In this document: one piece after another, positions 53,155-60,415 of the stretch
Layout: the number at the start of each line of letters is the position of its first letter
How positions within the stretch are numbered: the stretch's first letter is position 1
Assembly (NCBI RefSeq): GCF_014243395.1
Contig: NZ_JACLCP010000001.1
Location: 1 to 64,000, forward strand
Length of the DNA stretch: 64,000 nt
Source of the DNA: Winogradskyella flava
Lineage (GTDB): Bacteria > Bacteroidota > Bacteroidia > Flavobacteriales > Flavobacteriaceae
Direction: 5' to 3'
Translations under genes and position numbers: made by a program
The notes under the pieces: generated by a model
What the model saw: the letters and a program-made list of their open reading frames with translations, nothing else
The model's database searches: none
What the model was told of the DNA's origin: nothing

Positions 53155-54732
53155 TTATTGATCTACTAAATCGTTGATAAAATAAATTAAGTCTTCTTTA
53201 TCGTATTCTTTTGGATAAGCTTTATCATTAACAAACAAGGCTGGAGTAAAATTGATACTTTTATTATGGCACCATTGCTTTTGCTTCAAAAGTGTATTAT
53301 CGAAATTAGCGCCACTAGGTTCGTTCCACTTCACTAACCATTTTTCTAAATTGGCATTTTCGAAATAAGCTTCGTGCATCGCTTTAAGACATTCTACTTT
53401 ATTGGTATCGTATAACTCGTGAAGTCTATGCACTACCCTGTAGCCAACTCCTTTTTTATCGTCTATATTAATATTGAAACGTACAGTTACTTTGACATCA
53501 TTTGGATATTGCTTTAATAAATTATCAATTGCCACATGGGCTGCTTTGCAATAATAGCATAAAGGACTAGTAACCAATACAACATTAATAGGAGCGTTTT
53601 TATCTCCAAAAATTATTTCATTGACATCGATTATTTTGGTAATGATTTGTTCTTGTTTTTGATACACTGCTTTAAATAAATCAAAATTACGCCTAAAACG
53701 GTAATGATCGATTTGTAGTTTATTTAACTCTTGTTCTTTATTTAGAAGATATCTACTAAACAACCAACCTGCAGTACAAACCAAAATCATTATACTAATT
53801 ACAAGTGTACTTGAAAATTCAATATGGATATCCTTCAAATTCGGATTAAGAAGAAAGACACTTAGGCATTGTAACCAAAGTACTGCTATAATCATTAAGC
53901 AAAGTGGACACCATTTTTTTGCAATTTTATATTGGTAAAAAAGAGAATAAAACGTTATGGGAATGGAGCATATAGTTAGTACTACAATACTTAAATACTG
54001 ATGATTTACATTTGCAACAATTACCCAGGACAAAACCATTCCAGCAAAATATATAAAACTTAAATCGCTAAGTTTAATGTACTTTGAAAAATTAGCGCCT
54101 TTTGAGTTTAATATCACTTCACAACTTGTTGACTTAGAACCAGTACAAAGTTTTTCTACAGCCTTAGATTGAAACCCGAATTCATGCTGAATTATCAATA
54201 TACTAATCAAAACTCCAATTAAGGACAAAATGAAATGCACGATTTGAAATAGAGATGGTTTGGCTGAAAAAAAAGTAAAAAGCAACAAGGCCAAGCTTAT
54301 AATACTTATAGATTTAATAAAATTCTTATTACTTACCCCTTTTTTCTCTACAGTAATATTACTCTTTTCTGCTATAACCACGATTCCCGACCATTCAGCT
54401 ATAAACTCTTCAATCGGTTTAGGCTTTTTCTCTTTATTATGGTAATGAACTCCTACTTGTTGATGACTATCCTTCGTTACTACAACAAATTCTTTCGATC
54501 CATTTTTAATCAAAGTAAAGAATACTTCTGGTAGCTGGTTAAAAGTTTCTAAATCAGTTGGAACCTCTGCAGCCAAGTTATCAATCCTAAAGTGATCTAA
54601 AACACCTGTTACCGCATGAAGACTTGGATAAGAAGGATGGCTTAATAGCTGAAACTCCAATTCTTCTTTATTTGTATGAATATCTATTTTATTAAGATAT
54701 AGTCTTAGTAGGTCATTTAAGGTATCTCGCAT
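53155..54732 (-). CDS. C39-like / VKOR / thioredoxin fusion, disulfide-forming membrane protein
   Basis: 525 residues in three parts. Residues 1-120 resemble a C39 peptidase domain without the catalytic Cys and His (EFVVVTK stands where the exporter has NHYVV). Residues about 140-330 are a VKOR domain with several helices, loop cysteines C196 and C204, and the active pair in KWC275PLC278L. Residues about 365-525 are a thioredoxin/DsbA-like domain with C392-YYC395 and cis-proline TP497. VKOR-thioredoxin fusions oxidise cysteines outside the cytoplasm using quinone. The cysteine-rich exported peptides around it are the natural substrates. A degenerate C39 domain could hold leaders, as in the C39-like domain of hemolysin exporters. 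Confidence 0.88.
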   Translation of the reverse strand: MRDTLNDLLRLYLNKIDIHTNKEELEFQLLSHPSYPSLHAVTGVLDHFRIDNLAAEVPTDLETFNQLPEVFFTLIKNGSKEFVVVTKDSHQQVGVHYHNKEKKPKPIEEFIAEWSGIVVIAEKSNITVEKKGVSNKNFIKSISIISLALLLFTFFSAKPSLFQIVHFILSLIGVLISILIIQHEFGFQSKAVEKLCTGSKSTSCEVILNSKGANFSKYIKLSDLSFIYFAGMVLSWVIVANVNHQYLSIVVLTICSIPITFYSLFYQYKIAKKWCPLCLMIIAVLWLQCLSVFLLNPNLKDIHIEFSSTLVISIMILVCTAGWLFSRYLLNKEQELNKLQIDHYRFRRNFDLFKAVYQKQEQIITKIIDVNEIIFGDKNAPINVVLVTSPLCYYCKAAHVAIDNLLKQYPNDVKVTVRFNINIDDKKGVGYRVVHRLHELYDTNKVECLKAMHEAYFENANLEKWLVKWNEPSGANFDNTLLKQKQWCHNKSINFTPALFVNDKAYPKEYDKEDLIYFINDLVDQ

Positions 54733-54932
54733 ATTTTGTTTAAAAGTTGTTGGATATACTTTGTTAATATCTTCAAAGTAGTCGCTTTTTTAACTGATAT
54801 ACAAATATCATTTTGTGATTTTTATAAATTTTCATTTAACAATCATCAAATTGGCAACTATAATTCATTTCTAAGATACTTAGTAAGTAAAAGGTAAAAT
54901 GTGCTTAGAATTATTTGTAACTTTAAGAAAAT

Positions 54933-54962
54933 TGCAGGTAGTTTTTACTTTAACTACCTGCA
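54933..54962 (-). terminator. Hairpin terminator after peptide 4
   Basis: TGCAGGTAGTT and AACTACCTGCA form a perfect 11-pair stem with an eight-base loop; on the minus strand ATTTTCTT follows. It separates the peptide 6-5-4 group from the VKOR gene. Confidence 0.85.
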
Positions 54963-55028
54963 TCTTTCTAATATAGATATTTGTTCTATACTAAATAAAT
55001 AGTCGATAAAATTAAACTGCCACTAAAA

Positions 55029-55247
55029 TCAAACATCTACGAGATGTGGTATTTTATTGTTATCTCTCAAGTTACAGTAACCACCATTTCCTGTCAAACT
55101 TGGAATCCAATAACATTCTTCCCTAGCATTACATATACTTTCAATATTTACGACATCACATGAGTGAAAATACCCTAGCCCCCCATGTATATACTTTTGC
55201 TCATTTTTGTTTAGGATTTTCCCAATACTTAAAATAGATTTTGCCAT
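55029..55247 (-). CDS. Double-glycine leader peptide 4, Cys-rich (four Cys)
   Basis: 72 residues. The 23-residue leader ends in NKNEQKYIHGG, preceded by L at -12, with Q-7 and I-4, and has no cysteine. The mature 49 residues have four cysteines (HSCDV, SICNA, EECYW and GYCNL), spaced so that two disulfides are possible. It is the last of three leftward peptide genes and is followed by a terminator. No similarity to known bacteriocins was recognised by eye. Confidence 0.83.
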   Translation of the reverse strand: MAKSILSIGKILNKNEQKYIHGGLGYFHSCDVVNIESICNAREECYWIPSLTGNGGYCNLRDNNKIPHLVDV

Positions 55248-55291
55248 TTTTTTTAAAAAATTTAAAAATTACATTTGTAGTGAACACTTAG

Positions 55292-55312
55292 AGACACTCA
55301 CTATTTGTGTCT
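55292..55312 (-). promoter_or_regulatory. Inverted repeat upstream of peptide 4
   Basis: AGACAC and GTGTCT with a nine-base centre, 45-65 bases before the ATG of peptide 4. A related element stands at the same distance before peptide 5. No T tract follows, so it is more likely a binding site than a terminator. Confidence 0.45.
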
Positions 55313-55375
55313 ATTCTTCTCCAAAACAGTACTTCTATATAAAATTCCGCTATTTCTATTTGCTTGGATTTATAA

Positions 55376-55528
55376 CTATTGTTGTGGTGGTCGATCCTCT
55401 CCACAAGGACGACAAGAACCACCATAAAACCCGCATAAACCAGTTGGACATCTTCTATTGTAACCTCCTGTAACCCGTTTTTGCTGTATGGTATTTAAAA
55501 CTTTACCCAAATCTGATATATTTTTCAT
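55376..55528 (-). CDS. Double-glycine leader peptide 5, Cys-rich (four Cys)
   Basis: A 50-residue frame read directly from the sequence, starting at ATG 55528 (rc of CAT) and ending with TAG at 55378-55376. The 22-residue leader begins MKNISDLGKVLN and ends QQKRVTGG, with L-12, Q-7, V-4 and GG, as in peptides 1, 2 and 4. The mature 28 residues have four cysteines in RRCPTGLCGFYGGSCRPCGE and end PPQQ. The shortest member of the set. It lies between peptides 6 and 4 on the same strand. Confidence 0.85.
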   Translation of the reverse strand: MKNISDLGKVLNTIQQKRVTGGYNRRCPTGLCGFYGGSCRPCGEDRPPQQ

Positions 55529-55571
55529 CACTTAAAAGTTTAATAAATTAAAAATTCATTGAGTATTGAAT

Positions 55572-55588
55572 AGACGTGAGTGGTGTCT
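55572..55588 (-). promoter_or_regulatory. Inverted repeat upstream of peptide 5
   Basis: AGAC and GTCT flank a centre; the minus strand reads AGACAC, CACTCAC, GTCTATTC. AGACAC, CACT and GTCTATTC recur in the element before peptide 4. It lies 44-60 bases before the ATG of peptide 5. Confidence 0.4.
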
Positions 55589-55646
55589 TTTCAAAAAACA
55601 AACAGACTAACACGAAATAAACTTTGAGTTAGTCTGTATGCATAAT

Positions 55647-55841
55647 TTAATCTGCACAACAAATACAATGCGGCATTGTAGGATGCGGATGAGTTCCGGT
55701 AGGACAAGGTTCTCCTGGCGTTCTAAATAATGGTGAATTACATACTACTGGTCGTAGTCTAGTCCCTCCATTAATGGCCTTTAAAGCTTTAGAATCAAGT
55801 TCCTTTACATTTTTTTTTGATAAAATCTTCTTGTGAAGCAT
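55647..55841 (-). CDS. Double-glycine leader peptide 6, Cys-rich (five Cys)
   Basis: 64 residues. The 26-residue leader ends in LDSKALKAINGG (L-12, L-7, I-4, GG) and has no cysteine. The mature 38 residues carry five cysteines: VVCNS, EPCPT and the terminal PHCICCAD. It is also rich in proline and histidine (THPHPTMPH), which could bind metal. An odd number of cysteines leaves one free or allows an intermolecular bond. First of three leftward peptides. Confidence 0.83.
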   Translation of the reverse strand: MLHKKILSKKNVKELDSKALKAINGGTRLRPVVCNSPLFRTPGEPCPTGTHPHPTMPHCICCAD

Positions 55842-55899
55842 AATTAATAAACATTAAAATTATTCCTACTCTATTTAATAGGTTTTCGGATTGCCCTAG

Positions 55900-55913
55900 G
55901 TGTTAATTAACAC
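55900..55913. promoter_or_regulatory. 14-bp perfect palindrome upstream of peptide 6
   Basis: GTGTTAATTAACAC, fully symmetric. The position relative to the peptide 6 start fits a regulator site, but the AT-rich setting means chance symmetry cannot be excluded. Confidence 0.4.
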
Positions 55914-56200
55914 ACTAAAGTTTGTCTTAATATCAGCAAAAAGCAACTTATGTCTCCTCAATTTTATAAATTCGAGAGAACCAAGATTATATGAAAATAC
56001 CTATGTAGAATAAGAGTTTGTTTTTATAGAAAATTCTTTTGGTTATCTAATTGGACTTAGTAATATCTATGTTTTACAAAACATCGAATTTATAAATTTG
56101 AGTATATAAGCTTAATATTAAACAACTGATTATGAAGTGTTTGAAATTAAACGAGCTTCGTATTCACCTATATTATGCTTCTTTTAGGTAAAATTTTCAT

Positions 56201-56208
56201 TAGGTTTG
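56201..56208 (+). promoter_or_regulatory. Putative -7 promoter box of peptide 7
   Basis: TAGGTTTG matches TAnnTTTG exactly, 25 bases before the ATG at 56234. No good -33 box is seen. Confidence 0.5.
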
Positions 56209-56233
56209 AATTGAACGCATTAAAAAAAGTATT

Positions 56234-56407
56234 ATGTATTTAAAAAAGTTAAAGGCAAATAAGCTAAGTAGAGAAACATTAAAAGGTATTCATGCAGGTA
56301 CCAGAATAGATTGTGGCCCAGGTTATTTTCCTTGTGGATCATCAGGTCCTGGTCATGGTTATATATGCCTTCCCCATGGATGTGAGTGTGCGATTTGGGA
56401 TGTTTAA
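56234..56407 (+). CDS. Ala-Gly leader peptide 7, Cys-rich (five Cys), convergent with the second TPR-AraC regulator
   Basis: A 57-residue frame read directly from the sequence: ATG at 56234, TAA at 56405-56407. The 22-residue leader (MYLKKLKANK, then LSRETLKGIHAG) has L-12, L-7, I-4, A-2 and G-1, as in peptide 3, and no cysteine. The mature 35 residues have five cysteines (RIDCG, FPCGS, YICLP and HGCECA) and many glycines. Its end overlaps the end of the convergent regulator gene by four bases. Peptide 3 has the same orientation towards the other regulator. Confidence 0.83.
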   Translation: MYLKKLKANKLSRETLKGIHAGTRIDCGPGYFPCGSSGPGHGYICLPHGCECAIWDV

Positions 56408-58125
56408 TTTTCTTTTTTTCTTATCTCCTTAAGATATTGTGATGGTGTAATTTTTAATAATTTTTTGAAATTATTATTAAACGAATTAACACTTTTGTAG
56501 CCAGCTTCTTTCGCAAGGGCCTCTATCGTGTAATTTCTAAGATGCTTACTTATCTGCATCTTAGAAACTATATTGTTTATCCTCAGTTTATTAGTATAGG
56601 TTGAAAACGACATACCTAAATTTTTATTAACGGTTTCGGACAAATACGTAGAGTTGGTATTCAATTTCTTTGCCAGGAGGTTTAATGTATAATTGGGTTT
56701 TAAATACAATTCTTCCTTTTCTAAATCCATAATTTTTTTGAGTAAGCTTAAAGATTCCGTATCTGTAAGACTTGAGGTCTTTACTGATCTATCTTTATGC
56801 AAAACTCCTTGTTGCAGTTCTTCAATTCTTGAATTAAGGTTATTAATGTTTCTTTTGTGAGCTCTTTTAAGTCTTATAAAATAAATTGAAAACAGAAAAC
56901 CACTAATAATCAAAACCAATAAAAGGTATTGATAAGCCTTCTTCTTCTTAGCTTGTAAGCTATAATTCTTAATATAGTTCTGGGATTCTTTTTCTCGTTC
57001 CCTCATGTGCATCTTATCATTTACAGATAAATCAGAAGCACTCTTATCATTAAAAAAGTCTTCAATTTTCTCACTATATTTTTCACTATATGCTAGTGCT
57101 GTATTCAAATTACCTTCACGTTCATAAATTTTAAATAAATAGTAATAACATTGAGCTTCAAAGCTCAACAGCTGATACTCTGCCCAAACATTACTCTCGA
57201 TCTGTTCTAAGAAAATAGTTGTCGCTTCTTTATCTTCATTTAAATAATAATGGCACTCAGCTATAACAAATAATACTTGCTCAATTTTCTTCTTATGCTT
57301 TTTTTCTCTATAAATATTAAGTGATCTAGTATAGTATTCCTTAGCACTCTTGTAATTCCCCTTATAAAATGCGATATCCCCAAAATATGTATGTATATAA
57401 CTATCATAATCTGAAATGTTATACTTATTCGAGAATTTTTGAGATAATGTAGTATATTTTTTTACCGAATCTAAATAAGTTTTCTGTGCTACACTATCAG
57501 AAATAAAAACAATAAAATGCCTATTCGCAACATTAAGAAGCTCTCTTAAATACTCTTTTTTTAAAACATCATCTTTTAAAAAATTAGGAACACTTTTTAT
57601 TTCATTTAAAGAAATATAACTCAACTTTAAAGCTTCCTTATGGTTATTTGACATTGCAAATATTCTGCCTAAGTTAGAGCGTAGTTTATTATTTGTAACT
57701 AATGAACATTTTTCAAAACAAAACTCTAATGCGGAGTTTAAAATGTTTTGAGCAATTTCAAATTCATGGGTTTCAATATAGCGTAACGCCATTAAGTAAT
57801 GTATGTTTGCCTTAAGCTCTATGTGTTTGTTTAAATTGTTTTCTTTAAATTTTAGTTTTGACTCTCTAAACAAGCTATCTGCCGCACCATAATCAGACTT
57901 ATAGGCATAAACATGGGCCTTACCTGCTAAACCAAAGGTTTTTTCCTGAACTGTCCCTTTATTAATTAAGTCATTACAAAAGGACTCGGCACTATCTATA
58001 TCTTCTAACCTTAACTTATTGTATTCATCTATATAAGGGTACTCATAATTTTGAGCTAAAGAAAAAAAGCTCAATAGGAAAAAGACTGTATGCACAACTT
58101 TAATGGCTATATTTTTACCAAGCAC
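56404..58125 (-). CDS. Membrane-anchored TPR protein with C-terminal AraC-type DNA-binding domain (regulator B)
   Basis: A 573-residue protein of the same plan as regulator A. It has an N-terminal signal segment (about 8-25, ending in SLAQN), a TPR-like region (about 35-390, GNYKSAKEYYTRSLNIYREK), one membrane helix (about 399-419) followed by basic residues and a coiled coil, and an AraC-type double helix-turn-helix (about 475-570, TLNLLAKKLNTNSTYLSETVN and IEALAKEAGYKSVNSFNNNF). The two regulators are clearly related but diverged. They bracket the peptide 4-7 region and the VKOR gene. Sensing of exported peptides is inferred from position and topology. Confidence 0.88.
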   Translation of the reverse strand: MLGKNIAIKVVHTVFFLLSFFSLAQNYEYPYIDEYNKLRLEDIDSAESFCNDLINKGTVQEKTFGLAGKAHVYAYKSDYGAADSLFRESKLKFKENNLNKHIELKANIHYLMALRYIETHEFEIAQNILNSALEFCFEKCSLVTNNKLRSNLGRIFAMSNNHKEALKLSYISLNEIKSVPNFLKDDVLKKEYLRELLNVANRHFIVFISDSVAQKTYLDSVKKYTTLSQKFSNKYNISDYDSYIHTYFGDIAFYKGNYKSAKEYYTRSLNIYREKKHKKKIEQVLFVIAECHYYLNEDKEATTIFLEQIESNVWAEYQLLSFEAQCYYYLFKIYEREGNLNTALAYSEKYSEKIEDFFNDKSASDLSVNDKMHMREREKESQNYIKNYSLQAKKKKAYQYLLLVLIISGFLFSIYFIRLKRAHKRNINNLNSRIEELQQGVLHKDRSVKTSSLTDTESLSLLKKIMDLEKEELYLKPNYTLNLLAKKLNTNSTYLSETVNKNLGMSFSTYTNKLRINNIVSKMQISKHLRNYTIEALAKEAGYKSVNSFNNNFKKLLKITPSQYLKEIRKKEN

Positions 58126-58354
58126 TTATATTAATTTTTCGTTTAAGTTAAATCTTAATAATACATCTAATCCTCGAAATTCAATACGAATCTTACAAGT
58201 TTTTTATTATACATTACATCACCCCAATAAACGTTTCAACTACAGATAAAAAACTCTGACCCCAAATTCTAGATAAAATATTCTAATATCAGGCATCTAT
58301 TTTATATTTCAGCAAGGGATTCATCCTTATTTTAACTGAAAAATGAGAACAAAA

Positions 58355-59281
58355 CTAATCTTCTAAAAACTTAATATTCCGTTTTAATCCTGAGAACTTA
58401 GTTCGCTTCACAGCCGACTTTTTAAATACTTTCTTAAAGGTATCCTCTGTTACTTCCTCCCAATCTTTTTTAGTCATGGATAAGAGTTCTGGCTGCGGAT
58501 TAAACAAAGGTTCGCTATGCGATTTTGAGAATCGATTCCATGGGCAAACATCTTGACAAACATCACAGCCAAACATCCAATCATCAAATTTACCTTTGAA
58601 TTCTGTTGGAATATTATCCTTAAGTTCAATGGTAAAGTAAGAAATACATTTACTACCATCCACAACATAAGGTGCCGTAATCGCTTCCGTTGGGCATGCA
58701 TCTATACAAGCTGTGCAAGTACCACAATGATCTGTAACAGGCGTATCATATTCTAATTCTAAATCGATGATTAGTTCGGCAATAAAATAAAAGGAACCTA
58801 CTTGTTGCGTCAATAAGTTGGAATGTTTTCCAATCCAACCCAAACCAGATTTTGCTGCCCACGCCTTATCCAAAACTGGCGCTGAATCCACAAAAGCCCG
58901 ACCATATACATCACCAATTTCATCTTGAATATGTGACAATAATGATTTGAGTTTGTCTTTTATAACAAAATGATAGTCTGTACCAAAAGCATATTTGGAG
59001 ATCTTAAAGGTATCTTCGATTTGGGTTTCTTCTGGGAAATAATTAAGCAACAACGAAACCACACTTTTAGAACCCTCAACGAGCAACGTTGGATCTAGAC
59101 GTTTATCGAAATGGTTTTCCATATAACGCATTTCGCCATGCATATTCTGCTCTAGCCAATTCTCTAATCTTGGTGCTTCTTCTTCTAAGAATTCCGCTTT
59201 TGAAATTCCACAAGACAAAAAACCGAGGCGTTTGGCTTCGGTTTTAATTAGATGCGCATATTTTGATTTATTGTCTATCAT
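58355..59281 (-). CDS. queG: Epoxyqueuosine reductase QueG
   Basis: 308 residues. The catalytic region reads [25 protein letters not shown], and the two 4Fe-4S motifs are [16 protein letters not shown] and [10 protein letters not shown]. It reduces epoxyqueuosine to queuosine at tRNA position 34 using cobalamin. QueG normally runs 300-380 residues, so this is the short form without C-terminal HEAT repeats. It stands in a two-gene run with ruvB, separated by the palindromic repeat at 59289. Confidence 0.94.
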   Translation of the reverse strand: MIDNKSKYAHLIKTEAKRLGFLSCGISKAEFLEEEAPRLENWLEQNMHGEMRYMENHFDKRLDPTLLVEGSKSVVSLLLNYFPEETQIEDTFKISKYAFGTDYHFVIKDKLKSLLSHIQDEIGDVYGRAFVDSAPVLDKAWAAKSGLGWIGKHSNLLTQQVGSFYFIAELIIDLELEYDTPVTDHCGTCTACIDACPTEAITAPYVVDGSKCISYFTIELKDNIPTEFKGKFDDWMFGCDVCQDVCPWNRFSKSHSEPLFNPQPELLSMTKKDWEEVTEDTFKKVFKKSAVKRTKFSGLKRNIKFLED

Positions 59282-59288
59282 ACGAAGA

Positions 59289-59314
59289 GCTTCTGAAACA
59301 AATTCAGAATGACA
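59289..59314. repeat. Short palindromic dispersed repeat, copy 2
   Basis: TTCTGA (59291-59296) and TCAGAA (59304-59309) in the sequence TTCTGAAACAA, AT, TCAGAATGACA. It differs from the copy at 15169-15195 by only two bases over about 24. It lies in the 40-base gap between queG and ruvB. Confidence 0.65.
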
Positions 59315-59321
59315 TCATTTT

Positions 59322-60344
59322 TCAAAATAACCCACCTTGAGTCGGTCCTTTTATTTTGCCTAAATGCTTGTAAGCCTGTTCGGTGACTTCCCTTCCTCGT
59401 GGTGTACGCATGATAAAACCTTGCTGAATCAAAAACGGTTCGTAAACTTCTTCAATGGTTTCAGCACTCTCGCTTACAGCCGTTGCCAAAGTCGTAATAC
59501 CGACTGGACCTCCTTTAAATTTCTCAATAATAGTAGATAAAATTTTATTATCCATTTCATCCAGACCATGAGCATCTACATGTAATGCCTCAAGGGCGAA
59601 CTTGGCAATCTTGATATCTATTTGTCCATTACCTTTTATTTGTGCAAAATCCCTAACGCGCCTCAATAAAGCATTAGCAATTCTTGGTGTACCTCTACTT
59701 CGTCCTGCTATTTCAATAGCGGCTTCCATGGAAATTGGCATGTTTAATATGGAAGCACTTCTCTGAACGATTGTGGTCAACAGATCTGTTTTGTAATACT
59801 GCAATCGACTACTAATACCGAAACGTGCACGCATTGGTGCTGTAAGTAATCCTGAACGTGTTGTTGCTCCTACTAGAGTAAATGGATTCAAATTAATTTG
59901 AACGGTTCTAGCATTTGGGCCAGACTCGATCATAATATCAATTTTATAGTCCTCCATCGCCGAGTACAAATATTCTTCTACAATTGGGCTTAGACGATGA
60001 ATCTCATCAATGAAAAGCACATCTCTGTCCTCGAGATTGGTCAATAGACCTGCCAAATCTCCTGGCTTATCCAATACTGGTCCTGAAGTGACTTTTATAC
60101 CAACATCCAACTCATTTGCCAAGATATGGGCTAAAGTCGTCTTACCAAGTCCAGGTGGTCCATGAAACAACGTATGGTCTAATGCTTCATCCCTAAGATT
60201 AGCGGCTTGTACAAACACCAATAAATTTTCTAACACCTGATCTTGACCTGTAAAGTCGTCAAAAGTCAAGGGTCTTAACTTCTTTTCGACATCCAGATCT
60301 TCTGGACTAAAACTATCGTTGGAAGGATTTAGATTTTCGTTCAT
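59322..60344 (-). CDS. ruvB: Holliday junction helicase RuvB
   Basis: I start at ATG 60344 (340 residues, [12 protein letters not shown]); a TTG three codons upstream is less likely. The AAA+ core has Walker [13 protein letters not shown], Walker [12 protein letters not shown] and the sensor/arginine region [17 protein letters not shown]. The C-terminal winged helix has [14 protein letters not shown] and [12 protein letters not shown]. It drives branch migration with RuvA, encoded at 32.9 kb. Standard length. Confidence 0.95.
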   Translation of the reverse strand: MNENLNPSNDSFSPEDLDVEKKLRPLTFDDFTGQDQVLENLLVFVQAANLRDEALDHTLFHGPPGLGKTTLAHILANELDVGIKVTSGPVLDKPGDLAGLLTNLEDRDVLFIDEIHRLSPIVEEYLYSAMEDYKIDIMIESGPNARTVQINLNPFTLVGATTRSGLLTAPMRARFGISSRLQYYKTDLLTTIVQRSASILNMPISMEAAIEIAGRSRGTPRIANALLRRVRDFAQIKGNGQIDIKIAKFALEALHVDAHGLDEMDNKILSTIIEKFKGGPVGITTLATAVSESAETIEEVYEPFLIQQGFIMRTPRGREVTEQAYKHLGKIKGPTQGGLF

Positions 60345-60362
60345 ACCAAACAAATATAAAGA

Positions 60363-60391
60363 AAAAGCCTTTCTGAATTAGAAAGGCTTTT
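60363..60391. terminator. Bidirectional hairpin terminator between ruvB and oxidase subunit I
   Basis: AAAAGCCTTTC and GAAAGGCTTTT form a perfect 11-pair stem with a seven-base loop. It ends the act/cox transcript before ruvB. Confidence 0.88.
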
Positions 60392-60415
60392 CATTAATAT
60401 TATTATTAAAAGCAT

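Larger units (their letters stand above)
55842..56233. other. Divergent intergenic region between peptides 6 and 7
   Basis: 392 bases without a convincing gene. It holds two perfect palindromes: GTGTTAATTAACAC at 55900-55913, 59 bases before the ATG of peptide 6, and ATGTTTTACAAAACAT at 56069-56084 in mid-region. It also has a TAGGTTTG box before peptide 7. A 19-codon frame starting ATGAAGTGT was not called. Confidence 0.6.

Noticed and set aside
46385..58125. Mobile element or prophage origin of the peptide locus
   Set aside because: No transposase, integrase, flanking direct repeat or tRNA was found; transfer remains possible but is not visible here.
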